DNA from: Shewanella marisflavi
GTDB lineage: Bacteria > Pseudomonadota > Gammaproteobacteria > Enterobacterales > Shewanellaceae
Length of the DNA stretch: 64,000 nt
Direction: 5' to 3'
Assembly: GCF_023283925.1 (NCBI RefSeq)
Contig: NZ_JAKIKX010000002.1
Span: 496,001 to 560,000, forward strand
Notes under the pieces: model-generated
Told to the model about the DNA's origin: nothing
The model's input: only the letters and a program-made list of their open reading frames with translations
The model's database searches: none
Shown here: in pieces, positions 17,634-28,700 of the stretch
How positions within the stretch are numbered: the stretch's first letter is position 1
How the letters are laid out: every line of letters begins with the position of its first letter
Made by a program: the position numbers and the translations under genes

Positions 17634-17660
17634 GTGTACACGACTATGTACACAATTTCA
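17634..17660. promoter_or_regulatory. TGTAC-type motifs at the left end of the island
   Basis: The palindrome GTGTACAC (17634-17641) and the segment GTACACAATTTCA (17648-17660) lie about 65-90 bases inside the core. The latter matches 12 of 13 bases with the inverse strand of 31747-31759 at the other end. They may be arm-type binding sites for the integrase or its accessory factor. Confidence 0.5.
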
Positions 17661-17735
17661 AAAGTGACCTAATTATACGTGGTAAGTTGCGTACAAGCAA
17701 AGAGACAACAAAATACACTTCAATAAACTTCTTAA

Positions 17736-20700
17736 AAATTAAAGTGCCTACTCGGCAGTGAACAACTATTGCCAACGAAGCTTCCCTCTATGCCTTTTCT
17801 AGCAGCCTCAGCAGCAGTGAACACATGCTTAAGGCGCTGGGCTATCTGATGAAATTTCTAAGCTGCCTGTGCGGCAGTGAACGGTTCCTTGGCTTGTTCG
17901 GATCATGCGTAAATTTTCTAAGCTGCCTGTGCGGCAGTTAACAACTAAGTGTATCAAGCTTTTCTTCTGTATGTTTTCTAAGCTGCCTGTGCGGCAGTGA
18001 ACTAAGCAGTGTAGCAAAAGAGCTGCATTCTATTTTTCTAAGCTGCCTGTGCGGCAGTGAACACGTGGTGCAGCTGCAAAAGCTGTCTGAGAAATTTCTA
18101 AGCTGCCTGTGCGGCAGTGAACATTAAAGCGTGGCTTTTCTCGGCGGCCTTGGCTTTCTAAGCTGCCTGTGTGGCAGTGAACAATCCGTATTGTAGCCTT
18201 TTTCGCCTCAATAATTTCTAAGCTGCCTGTGTGGCAGTAAACATCTGCTCTTCGGTAAGATGTGAAGCTTTGATTTTCTAAGCTGCCTGTGTGGCAGTGA
18301 ACTTTTTTGAACACCTCTGGCATCGTTTCTTGAATTTCTAAGCTGCCTGTGTGGCAGTGAACTCTTCTCTGAGGATTGCTACCCCGTCCCGTAATTTCTA
18401 AGCTGCCTGTGTGGCAGTGAACCTAAGGAGGTTGCTGCTGCGTTCAACGCTGCTTTTCTAAGCTGCCTGTGTGGCAGTGAACACAAAGGTATCGGTAAGC
18501 CAACCCCGCCAGACTTTCTAAGCTGCCTGTGTGGCAGTGAACGTGTTAACAAGGTTTTTGTTGGCCATGTGTTTCTAAGCTGCCTGTGCGGCAGTGAACA
18601 GTGCTGATAACAGTATCTACATACTCAGCATTTTCTAAGCTGCCTGTGCGGCAGTGAACGTCACCCTCTTTTTTAGGTGCTGGGTTCGTCATTTCTAAGC
18701 TGCCTGTGCGGCAGTGAACTTTTCGATCAGCGCGTCCAACTCAGCCTTTAGTTTCTAAGCTGCCTGTGCGGCAGTGAACGCAACGACAAGCTAATTAATG
18801 AGTGGCCGTTTTTTCTAAGCTGCCTGTGCGGCAGTGAACGAAGTGGTTATGTTTGCAGTGCCGTTGAAGCTTTTCTAAGCTGCCTGTGCGGCAGTGAACG
18901 ATAAGTGACCTTCTGCCGTTACTAAGAGATATTTCTAAGCTGCCTGTGCGGCAGTGAACATAGCTGACATATTACTGTTCCTTCTTAGCTATTTCTAAGC
19001 TGCCCGTGCGGCAGTGAACGTATGTGCGCCCTTTGTCGCTAACTATCGTTATTTCTAAGCTGCCTGTGCGGCAGTGAACAAATATAACTAAAACTTGCTC
19101 TTCAGGTAAATTTTCTAAGCTGCCTGTGCGGCAGTGAACCAACAATGGGTGATAAGAAGCTAGAAGGTCGATTTCTAAGCTGCCTGTGCGGCAGTGAACA
19201 ATTATCGGCAACGTATGGAGCGATGGCTTTTTTTCTAAGCTGCCTGTGCGGCAGTGAACTGAAATCTGAACTGCCGACACGCCCCGCACCATTTCTAAGC
19301 TGCCTGTGCGGCAGTGAACGAATTACGTAACCGAGGCATCAACCAATATTTTTTCTAAGCTGCCTGTGCGGCAGTGAACACCTTCTGTGTCAACGTAGAA
19401 CACGCTAAGGATTTCTAAGCTGCCTGTGCGGCAGTGAACAGATCAGCCGTCCTGGGAAGATGCGCCGAAGTTTTCTAAGCTGCCTGTGCGGCAGTGAACA
19501 TCGGCGTGGCCATGGGTGGTAGCTACTACATTTTCTAAGCTGCCTGTGCGGCAGTGAACGCGTCAATCATGAAATCAATCTCTTCACGAATTTTCTAAGC
19601 TGCCTGTGCGGCAGTGAACCAGTTGAACTACAACGGCGCCATGTGGTGCAATTTCTAAGCTGCCTGTGCGGCAGTGAACGACAGTGTGCGGGTGGCCACG
19701 CCGAGAGTTCGTTTCTAAGCTGCCTGTGCGGCAGTGAACAACTATCCGAGGCGATTGCCTATGTTGAGGATTTTCTAAGCTGCCTGTGCGGCAGTGAACA
19801 AACCGCAAGTGCAGCCTCGGCAACTGCAACGTTTCTAAGCTGCCTGTGCGGCAGTGAACACAGGGTGTTTGAAGTTGCGCGAACGGTTCATTTTCTAAGC
19901 TGCCTGTGCGGCAGTGAACAAGCATGGTCAGATGTTAGCGCGTGGGCGGGCTTTCTAAGCTGCCTGTGCGGCAGTGAACGGGAGGAAGTTACTTACGCTT
20001 AATCGCGAAGCTTTCTAAGCTGCCTGTGCGGCAGTGAACAAAGAGCTTGGGGACTGCCTTTGGATGCTTGCTTTCTAAGCTGCCTGTGCGGCAGTGAACA
20101 AGGTTGTCGAGAGCGCAATCGATCACGTAAATTTCTAAGCTGCCTGTGCGGCAGTGAACTTACAGCGGCCCTGGCTAAATACAACTATGTATTTCTAAGC
20201 TGCCTGTGCGGCAGTGAACTAAGACCGATTGATTCAATAACCACGCTAGTATTTCTAAGCTGCCTGTGCGGCAGTGAACATTGGATAGCTCATCCTCAGC
20301 AGCTCTCAGGCTTTCTAAGCTGCCTGTGCGGCAGTGAACAGTAGTTGTATGCCAAGGAATAGATGTTTTATTTTCTAAGCTGCCTGTGCGGCAGTGAACA
20401 GCTTTTATGCTCTTGTGATGGCATTTGTCATTTTCTAAGCTGCCTGTGCGGCAGTGAACGTTTAGCGGCGGCGGTGGGTCTGCCTCGTGAGTTTCTAAGC
20501 TGCCTGTGCGGCAGTGAACATGGTGGTGACACAAGAGCAGCCATAAACATATTTCTAAGCTGCCTGTGCGGCAGTGAACAATTTGGTGATGCTGGCCGCG
20601 ATGCCTTTGAATTTCTAAGCTGCCTGTGCGGCAGTGAACAATGTGTCAACCCTTTATGGTGATTTTATGGCTTTCTAAGCTGCCTGTGCGGCAGTGAACA

Positions 20701-21719
20701 CTGCCCTAACTGCAAGATGGATCAGCGTAGCTTTCTAAGCTGCCTGTGCGGCAGTGAACAAACACTCACCATAGGCGCTTTGTTCCTTGGCTTTCTAAGC
20801 TGCCTGTGCGGCAGTGAACTGGCGGCAAACACGTTTATCGGCCCCCTGTCTTTTCTAAGCTGCCTGTGCGGCAGTGAACATGTGCATCGTATTGCTATTG
20901 GTAAGCTTTGATTTCTAAGCTGCCTGTGCGGCAGTGAACAAAGTTCGTTTGCATTTCGCTTGCCGAGTGATTTTCTAAGCTGCCTGTGCGGCAGTGAACG
21001 ATAAAGCTGCCGTCATCATCGGCGATTATCTTTTCTAAGCTGCCTGTGCGGCAGTGAACAGCAATTACAGCTGCCACTTGCACTTGTGCATTTTCTAAGC
21101 TGCCTGTGCGGCAGTGAACGATAGATCAGACGGTACCGTCCAGGTGATTGTTTTCTAAGCTGCCTGTGCGGCAGTGAACTCAACCACGGTGATCGAGGTT
21201 AGCGGACTCAATTTCTAAGCTGCCTGTGCGGCAGTGAACATAAAGCAAACTTACACATGGAATTTTTACAATTTCTAAGCTGCCTGTGCGGCAGTGAACG
21301 AAAACAAAACCCATGTAGAAGACCTCCGAGATTTCTAAGCTGCCTGTGCGGCAGTGAACGCGATTGGGACGGTCAAAGTAAACCCTGTGCCTTTCTAAGC
21401 TGCCTGTGCGGCAGTGAACATCGGGCACGTTCTTGCTTCGCGTAATAGTCTTTTCTAAGCTGCCTGTGCGGCAGTGAACCGTTCCTGATCCTGGCCTACG
21501 GTTTGCGCATCTTTCTAAGCTGCCTGTGCGGCAGTGAACAGGTCTTAAGGTCATCGAGATCAACATGCGACTTTCTAAGCTGCCTGTGCGGCAGTGAACA
21601 GATGGAGCAGTTAAAGGCGTTACCCTGCAATTTTCTAAGCTGCCTGTGCGGCAGTGAACGCAAACGCATTACCCACAACTGGAGCATGCTTTTTCTAAGC
21701 TGCCTGTGCGGCAGTGAAC
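17736..21719 (-). CRISPR. Type I-F CRISPR array, 65 intact and two decayed repeats
   Basis: Repeats are 28 bp and, on the minus strand, begin GTTCACTG, contain a CTGCC/GGCAG hairpin with loop GCACA and end TTAGAAA, the I-F form processed by Csy4. Intact repeats run from 17855 to 21719; those at 17736-17763 and 17795-17822 are decayed, marking the old trailer end. The leader is on the high side beside csy4. Spacers are 32 bp, except one of 29 bp (18543-18571). Seven successive repeats (18155-18542) have loop ACACA instead of GCACA. I found no duplicated spacer by eye. The protospacer sources cannot be told without a search. Confidence 0.98.
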
Positions 21720-21837
21720 CATAGAATAAACCAATAAAAATAAGCTGCAACAGGCTGTTAGGATGAAAACAGTCTTTTTACCTTGTCAAAAACCGCTTTC
21801 TGCAACCATTTGAATTTTATATAAATTTTAAAAGAGC
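21720..21837 (-). promoter_or_regulatory. CRISPR leader with an IHF-like site
   Basis: This AT-rich leader precedes the newest repeat. TTGACA on the minus strand (21783-21788) may be a -35 element. ATTCAAATGGTTG (21803-21815, minus) matches the IHF consensus WATCAA-N4-TTR at all but one defined base; IHF bends I-F leaders during spacer acquisition. Confidence 0.6.
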
Positions 21838-21864
21838 AAAAATAAAGGGTAAAAATTACCCTTT
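21838..21864. terminator. Terminator of the cas operon
   Basis: A 9-bp stem (AAAGGGTAA / TTACCCTTT) with a 3-base loop lies 10 bases past the csy4 stop and is followed on the minus strand by TATTTTT. It separates the cas operon from the array leader. Confidence 0.8.
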
Positions 21865-21874
21865 TTCGTTTAAT

Positions 21875-22513
21875 TTAAAAGTGCGGTACGGTAGCCAATG
21901 TTGACTGTCCATTCGCTTTGGCACTCAAACCATAACAATCGAAGCCCTCATCTTGTGAAGCGCTTTGTTGCTCCATCTGAATAAACAGTGGAAACTTGCT
22001 GCTTTTTTCTGGGGATCGCTGCTTCGTTTGCTGGCTATGCAAGTAAATAAACGGCAAAGAGCACAATGCAGTCGGCTTGCTTTGTTGCAAATCCGCCAAG
22101 CACTCAACCAACGGTTTACCGGATTTTTCTGCCCATAGTGCGGCTTTTTGCTTCATATCCCGCTCTATACGTTCAGGAGATTTAACCTGCTTGCGCACAA
22201 AGCTTACATAAGTCACATCGTTTGGTACGGGTTTGATCCCTTTGATGTGCACATAGTCTTCTAGCCGAGTTAGCCAACTGTGGATATCCAACTTTTCCAG
22301 TGTCGCTTGCTCTTTTGCAAAGAGACGCAACTTACTGCCGAGCGGAAACTTCGCTTGACGATAACCAGGAAAACCAACCGCAACGAGCGATTGATTGCTA
22401 GCCACTTTGTGCTCCACCAAAGCAATGTGCACTTGTTGAAAGACGTTTTGCCAAAGAAAGCCCAAGGCAATGTCGGCATCTGGCAATAAAGTGATCTCTT
22501 GGTAGTAGTTCAT
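21875..22513 (-). CDS. csy4: Csy4 (Cas6f), CRISPR RNA endonuclease
   Basis: The enzyme cuts the array transcript at the base of each repeat hairpin and stays bound as the 3' cap of the Csy complex. With the ATG at 22511-22513 the conserved histidine of QQVHIALV falls at residue 29, exactly as in the Pseudomonas enzyme, which supports this start; a GTG three codons upstream is rejected. IYLHSQQT carries the serine of the active site, KQVKSPERIERDMKQK is the basic helix, and FDCYGLSAKA is the conserved C-terminal motif. It is the last gene of the operon, 9 bases after csy3. Confidence 0.95.
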   Translation of the reverse strand: MNYYQEITLLPDADIALGFLWQNVFQQVHIALVEHKVASNQSLVAVGFPGYRQAKFPLGSKLRLFAKEQATLEKLDIHSWLTRLEDYVHIKGIKPVPNDVTYVSFVRKQVKSPERIERDMKQKAALWAEKSGKPLVECLADLQQSKPTALCSLPFIYLHSQQTKQRSPEKSSKFPLFIQMEQQSASQDEGFDCYGLSAKANGQSTLATVPHF

Positions 22514-22522
22514 CACTGCCAC

Positions 22523-23551
22523 CTATTTGTCACTTTCGCCAAATACACCACCACGCACCAATACTGCCATGACGTAATGCTCATCTTCTTCACGGGGCAA
22601 GCTTTCACCACGCGCCCATTTATCAAAAAAGGTGTAAAAGTCATTTTTTTTAGGTGTTCGGAATGCCTTACCTAAATTGGTAACTGCACCATAAACCTCT
22701 ATTGCAATAGCACCCGCACTTTGCTCCTCAGATGCGTAATCTGGGTACCAAGTATCAATGGAACGCAGTGCGTTACCAATTTTTTGTGAGTGCATCGCAG
22801 CATGCTCATTAACCGCATATAGGATTTTACTTTTCTTGGATTTGCTATTGCTTTTATCCATTACTAACTCTTCACTTGGGTAAACTTCTTGGGCTTTACC
22901 GACCTTGGCGTAGCAATCAATTTGCAGCATCAAATTATCCGTTTCACTGGCTAGTGCCTGAGCAATTCTGTCAGCCAAACTATTGACCTGTGAATCGATA
23001 TGATCAAAGTGCCGAGTGCTGAATTGTTTGGCATTAAAAGTCCACGCCTGCTCAGCCCCTTTGTTTAATGCCCTGACTTGCACTTCAATCTCTTCTGCGC
23101 CAACGCGGTTGCGCCATAGAAAACGGGCATTGGCAAGGTTGGTGGCATAGCGTTTCGCCAATTCGAAACAGCCATATTTGGTAATGTACTGAGAAACCGC
23201 AGCGCTGTAGCTCTGTTTGAACTGTGCATTGTTACACGCCGACGGTTGGGCAAGCCCCCCTAATACTTTGAGCGTGAAATGTAGCTTCAGGGTATCTTGC
23301 TCTAGCCCCAACGCACAGGCATCCACCCGCTGCGGGTTTGGAGATGCAATATCCATATCAAGCTTCATAATATCCTTTTCACCACCTTTATTAAGGCGGT
23401 GGGAAACTGTGCCACGCACTGATTTTTCTTGCAGGACTAATGGGCTTGCTTGCTCTTTGGTTTCCCACTGGCATCCAAAGAGATAACCATCAGATGGGAC
23501 GAGTTTTTTTTCAAATGCGAGTACTGATGCGATGTCGTTATTTTTAGCCAT
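22523..23551 (-). CDS. csy3: Csy3 (Cas7f), backbone subunit of the I-F complex
   Basis: This 342-residue RAMP-fold protein forms the six-copy backbone that holds the spacer part of the crRNA. It has the family's opening (VLAFEKKLVPSDGYLFGCQW), the RFLWRNRVGAEEIEVQV segment and the DTWYPDYASEEQSAGAIAIEVYGAVTNLGKAFRTPKKNDFYTFFDKW region near the end typical of Csy3. No truncation is seen. It follows csy2 by 11 bases. Confidence 0.96.
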   Translation of the reverse strand: MAKNNDIASVLAFEKKLVPSDGYLFGCQWETKEQASPLVLQEKSVRGTVSHRLNKGGEKDIMKLDMDIASPNPQRVDACALGLEQDTLKLHFTLKVLGGLAQPSACNNAQFKQSYSAAVSQYITKYGCFELAKRYATNLANARFLWRNRVGAEEIEVQVRALNKGAEQAWTFNAKQFSTRHFDHIDSQVNSLADRIAQALASETDNLMLQIDCYAKVGKAQEVYPSEELVMDKSNSKSKKSKILYAVNEHAAMHSQKIGNALRSIDTWYPDYASEEQSAGAIAIEVYGAVTNLGKAFRTPKKNDFYTFFDKWARGESLPREEDEHYVMAVLVRGGVFGESDK

Positions 23552-23562
23552 GAGGTTGTTCC

Positions 23563-24477
23563 TTATTGATGTTCGTTGATAGCGTTAACTGGCTGACAAA
23601 GGTAAAGATCGTTTTCTAAATCGGGGTGATATTGCCAAAGGATGTCATCGAGATGCTTGATTTTGTGCACCATGACAAATTCACCCAGCGTGACAACACT
23701 TTCGGCAAAGCGATGCGGCACTGATGGATCGCGCTGATTTTTTGCCTCACCTAATGGTGAAATACCTTGAAAACCAGCGGCAATCGGCACAATCCAGCCA
23801 GTCGTTTTGCGTTGGCTATGCCAAACAACACTTTGGTCCTCAAGCTGCTCACAATGATGGTGCACTGTGAGATAACCCAGCAGCGCATCTATTGCGTCAT
23901 CACCCTGTTGCATTGCATCAATCATTAAATCGCGGCGTTCGATCAGCACATAACCAGGCATTAACTGGCGCAGAATTCTGCCAGTATCATCCTCAGTGAT
24001 CACAGATTTAACTGAGGGCTTCCCAAGGGCAAGAACGTCGCCCCCTGCGACTTTCATCGTCGCGATCACTGCTTGCAACTGCTGGGTAAAGTCATGCTGC
24101 TGAACTTGCTCCTCATTGCCACTCCACTCAATGACGAGGGATACATCTAAGTGACAGCGAGCTTCCTCGATAAATGATGGTCTTACAGCATTACCATCTG
24201 GTTTACCTTTCTCAGCCTTGGGCTCTAAAGGGTTTCCTGTACCGACAATCGAATAGACATAGTCACCTTCGCCTTTATAAGTCTGTACATCACAACGGTG
24301 GCTCACTACAGCAGCACTATGCAGCATGAGATCGGATAACCCTGCTTGGCTGAGCTTGCGCTCTAAAGCATGCACAAAGCCTAGCCATGCCGTCATGGCC
24401 GGAAAGCCAATAGTAAAGGGGCTTGAAAGTGCATTGGCGTTGTGAATTTTAAGATGCGGTAAAATCAATACGTTCAT
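23563..24477 (-). CDS. csy2: Csy2 (Cas5f), 5'-handle-binding subunit
   Basis: The 304-residue protein pairs with Csy1 at the foot of the I-F complex and grips the 5' end of the crRNA. It opens with LILPHLKIHNANALSSPFTIGFPAMTAWLGFVHALER, characteristic of Csy2, and has MPGYVLIERRDLM in the middle and GWIVPIAAGFQGISPLGEAKNQRDPSVPHRFAESVV in the C-terminal half. The ATG overlaps the csy1 stop by four bases (ATGA). Confidence 0.96.
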   Translation of the reverse strand: MNVLILPHLKIHNANALSSPFTIGFPAMTAWLGFVHALERKLSQAGLSDLMLHSAAVVSHRCDVQTYKGEGDYVYSIVGTGNPLEPKAEKGKPDGNAVRPSFIEEARCHLDVSLVIEWSGNEEQVQQHDFTQQLQAVIATMKVAGGDVLALGKPSVKSVITEDDTGRILRQLMPGYVLIERRDLMIDAMQQGDDAIDALLGYLTVHHHCEQLEDQSVVWHSQRKTTGWIVPIAAGFQGISPLGEAKNQRDPSVPHRFAESVVTLGEFVMVHKIKHLDDILWQYHPDLENDLYLCQPVNAINEHQ

Positions 24478-25763
24478 CGCAAGTTCTCCTTATTGCTGAC
24501 AACCACCTTTTCTATCGCCAGCAGCTCTTGGTCTGCCAATGTGACGGGACTGGCGATCACTTTGCTGCGGCTGTAATGGTTGATTAAGCCTCGCGCAATG
24601 TAGCGAATGATTTTATCGAGCCACTCATCCTCTTGTTGACGCTGCTCAGCAAACTCTGGATAGAGCCAGATTTTTTGCTCCAAAGGCAACGCACTCGATA
24701 ATTCACCAGAATACGCTTCAAGAAAAAGACGTACTTGCCACATTTTCTCAATCACTAAATCAACGTATTGCTGAATGCGGTAGTCACGGCCATCACGGAG
24801 ATTGATGTTGTTGTAGTCGGCTTGAAAAAGTCGATGCAGCGATTCAAGCACCTCTTTGGCTTGCCAACCGGTAAAACTCTCTTTGAAAAAATCCGTTCTC
24901 GGCAGCCTGATATCACGAGGTACTAACTCCGGTGGAATGGAGGATAGCAAATGTGCTTTACCTGCAAATTTATTGTTTAACACACTTATATTTGCTGGTT
25001 TAGTTCCACCAAATCCTATCGTGGTTAGGCCAAATATTTCTTGGTAACCAGTGGGATGATATTGATTTAACTTTTTGTACTCTCGTACTCTATTTGACTC
25101 TCTACCAAGCTCATCAAGGCGTTGGCGGAGCTCAAATAAGTGCCCAGAATGCGTCAATAAAGAAAGTAAGTGATACTGCTGATCTGCGACCGGAAAATAA
25201 ACCTGCTTGATTTTTGAGTTCGTAGATGTTTTTTCACTTGTTCTTTTAATAGCTAAGAAGCTTGACCGGAGTTGTTCATAGTCAATACCTTTTAATGTTA
25301 AAAGCTCTCTAGCTACTTTAGTTTCAGACTCGATGTGTTGAAGAACACTCATACCATCAGAAAGAGTAACTCGAAGGAAATCTTCAGCAGCCAACGCGCC
25401 AGCATCTCCAACTGAATCAGTCAAATCAAATCTCACATTGCCAGATCTGACAAAACCATCATTGCGTTGATTTCCTTCAAATAATACAGGAGATACAAAT
25501 GTGCCATCCTTAATATTTGTTTTTCCAACGCCTGTACTTGGATGGCTAAACTTACTTGGATGAGTAGTTAACGCCCTACTACATGTTCTACGCGCCGCAG
25601 CAGGCAACCAATTGTCTAATAGAAAGTTTTGCTCACACTCCTGTTGTTTTTCCAATACTTCTGCGTCAGACATCGCTGCACTGACATTCTTCTTTAGCCA
25701 TGCTTCTTTACGTTCCGAAAAAAAGGCGGCTATTGCTGGATCTATCACGCCACTCTCCTCCAT
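24474..25763 (-). CDS. csy1: Csy1 (Cas8f), large subunit of the I-F complex
   Basis: This 429-residue protein is the PAM-recognising large subunit. The N-terminal region (IDPAIAAFFSERKEAWLKK), FVRSGNVRFDLTDSVGDAGALAAEDFL, and FGGTKPANISVLNNKFAGKAHLLSSIPP all match Csy1 as I know it. KPANISVLN is strongly conserved. The start codon overlaps the cas2-3 stop by one base (TAATG). The length is normal, so this is the full I-F1 form and not the minimal I-F2 variant, which lacks Csy1 and which is known from some Shewanella. Confidence 0.95.
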   Translation of the reverse strand: MEESGVIDPAIAAFFSERKEAWLKKNVSAAMSDAEVLEKQQECEQNFLLDNWLPAAARRTCSRALTTHPSKFSHPSTGVGKTNIKDGTFVSPVLFEGNQRNDGFVRSGNVRFDLTDSVGDAGALAAEDFLRVTLSDGMSVLQHIESETKVARELLTLKGIDYEQLRSSFLAIKRTSEKTSTNSKIKQVYFPVADQQYHLLSLLTHSGHLFELRQRLDELGRESNRVREYKKLNQYHPTGYQEIFGLTTIGFGGTKPANISVLNNKFAGKAHLLSSIPPELVPRDIRLPRTDFFKESFTGWQAKEVLESLHRLFQADYNNINLRDGRDYRIQQYVDLVIEKMWQVRLFLEAYSGELSSALPLEQKIWLYPEFAEQRQQEDEWLDKIIRYIARGLINHYSRSKVIASPVTLADQELLAIEKVVVSNKENLR

Positions 25764-28700
25764 TATTTGACCTTAACCAACCCTAGTTGGTCGTTGTAGC
25801 TGTATTGCTGATTACCTTCACGGTAGACAAAACTTATTTCGCCATAGCGCACTGAGGTGGCAAACTCCTGCTCAGGGCTTGGACTGTATAAACTGACTAA
25901 CTCGCTATAATCACGTTGTAGCCAAAGATTCTGTTGCTGCATTGGTGGAAGCGGCAGATGTTCAATATTCAAGGTGCGTTCAATCGGGTGTAAACCGCCC
26001 TGCTCTTCACGCAAACAAAACTCAATGCTGCGCGCTTTTTTAACTAAGTAAATTTGTACTGTGGGTTCACTTTTACGAAAGCGTTTGAAGTATTGCGGCA
26101 GTGCGGTAAGCCACCAGTAGCCGTGAATATGACCATGCAGATGCTCGTGCCAACATGACTGCGACGCACTGTTGCGGCGATTACGGCTGTATCTCTCCTG
26201 ACGGCTGATATTGACTTGCTGTGGTTTGCCAATATGCTCGTTACCAAGGGTTTTCGCGGTGGCAAAGTGCTCTAAATCCGCTAAGTTGTTGCGCGGTTCT
26301 AGCACAGCTCGCTTTTGAATACGGACAATGGCATTAACCGCTTTCAGCAGCGACTTTTCATCCACCAACTCACATAAATCATGAGTGGCGAGCTGGGTGG
26401 CGCTGTCTGTTTCATAGCCGGGATGATTAAATACTCGCTCGGCGCCGCCCTTGAAGCCTTTGACGTTGTATTGCAACAAGCCAATATTGGGCTCCTGAAT
26501 CTCGCCATCACGATGCCTACGTACTCGGCCTGCCATTTGAATGATCGAACGAAAAGATGAGGGCTCAATCACCGCCCAATCAAAGTCATGATCACGCCCC
26601 ACTTCTTCAACTGGGGTGGCAACCAGAATGAAAATCAGGTTTTTTGCTTGGCAAGCGGTTAGGTGTTCGCGTATCACGGGATGAGCAAACGCTTTGGGTA
26701 ATTCGCCCGTTTTCTCTTTGCGCTTGAGTACCTCATCCAAATGCTTTTCTTGCTCATGGCGCAGCAACAGAACCTGCTGGCTGTGATAGGCCATGCAACG
26801 CACTTCGGTATCGGCAGGCCAATCACAACTGAGTAGATATTGGGTTAATTCGACGCAAGGTTGAATATTGGCAACCCGAACCACGCCAAACGAGACTCCC
26901 GTTTGGCTCTCTGGTTCTAACGTGTTGTGGTGCTGGTGTTTGGTCAAAACCGCTTGCTTCACTGTCTCGAAATACTGTTTTTCTAGCGGTTGATCATTCT
27001 GTTTAATACATTGAATGATATTGGCTTTTCTCTTCGCGACCTGCTGTTTTAGTTTATCCACACGTTTAAAAACAAAGCGTTGTTGGAAAGCATCATAGGC
27101 AGCTAAATCAGCATCATCGCTGCCCACCAGCTGTGTATCGGTACTAAATTCATCGACATAAACACAATTAACAGTACTGACTCGATCACGGCTAGCAGCA
27201 AAGACTGCCCAGCCTTGGCGATAAGCATTGTATAAACCAAGTGCTAAATCCGGCGGTATGGTGGCCGAGGAAATCATCACTTTGCGCCCCAGCATGCCCG
27301 CCAAATGCACTAATCGGCCAATCGCAATCAGATCATCGCCGGTAAAGTCGTCAATTTCATCAATCACCAAGTCGGATGACATTAAACGTAAACAGGGCAG
27401 AATATAGCGTCCACCGCGTTTGGTTTCCGTCGCTGCCATGATGTGGTCGATGGTGCACACCAGTACTGGGGCATACAGAAGTTTTCGATCTTTTTCTTTA
27501 GTTAAAACAGTCGTGAGTTCTTCTTCAGGCAGCACACCTTGCCAATCCAGAGCATCGTTTTCATCTTGTAGACTCTCCAAAGACTCCGAACCAGCGTCAG
27601 CTTGTTCAGGTTCAATGTCGTCTTTTTCAACCGTCTTACCCGATTTATGTAACTCTGAAATAGCTTTAGAGCCAATAAGCACAGCCAAATCGCTCTCTTG
27701 CAGTTTGAGCCGTTCTTTGTATTCGTCGCCAGTTTGCAAAGTAAGTGTGCGCAAGCCTAGCGCCAAAATAAAACGCAGGCTTTCACCATCTTCAGATAAC
27801 GCCTGCATAATTTTGGCGTTGGCGATGGTTTTACCACAACCGGTACTGGCCATGTTCACCACAAAATAGCCTTGGCTTTTATCTTCCGTGTGTTCACGCC
27901 ATTCGCTGATTTTGCGTACCGCTTTATCTTGCCAGCGGAATGCTTTAGGCGTGTTGGTCTTAGGTGCAAGCTCGCTGAGCTCGGTGGCTTTTAGCGGCTC
28001 AGTTTCAAAAAACGGCAGTAACTTCACTGTGTTCACCGCGACTTTAGCGACATTAACTAAGTGCTCATCCAGCTTTTGTTTACGCGCTTTGGTGATGGGA
28101 TCGGTGTTAGCGTACAGCTCTATCGACGTTTTCCATTGATGATCATTGGGTTGTGAAGAGTAATAGTGGTCACCTAACATCAGGCACAATCGAGCGTGGT
28201 GTAGAATCCCCCGCCAACTACCATCATTCATTGCCTGATCGAGTAAAGGTAGGTGATGTAATAAGTCTTTCGCGCGGCGTTTTAGTTCAGCAAGCCAAAT
28301 CGAGGAATTGGAAAGTAGCCCTAACGGAAACTCAAAACATTTCGGCAACAGCGCGTTGTACTCATCAAAGCGATTTTCATAGCCCCATGCTGGGGTAATT
28401 CTGTCCAGCAGCCCATCGAGAGAAGCGTTACTCACTTCACGCTGGTCGTTACATAGACCTTCTTCTTTTGGCAACGGCAATCGGTGATGAGAAACGATCA
28501 ACCAAGCGATCAAAGCTGCCGCTATCGGTAATTCGGCAAACGCCTTTTCTTTTGGTAATACATTGTCATTAAGCCAAGTTTCATCAATGCCTTGATTAAT
28601 TAGTGTGCCCAGCCAAACCTCATCAAGGCTTTCGTGAGTTTGACTAGAAACCCATTGTTGAAAGAGCAGACAGGATATCCACTCATGGCGTAGCGGATCA

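Noticed and set aside
17829..21750. Many open frames inside the CRISPR array, rich in VHCRTGSLE, FLSCLCGSE or CSLPHRQLRK
   Set aside because: Repeat plus spacer is 60 bases, a multiple of three, and the repeat lacks stops in several frames, so frames stay open by arithmetic. There are no ribosome-binding sites.
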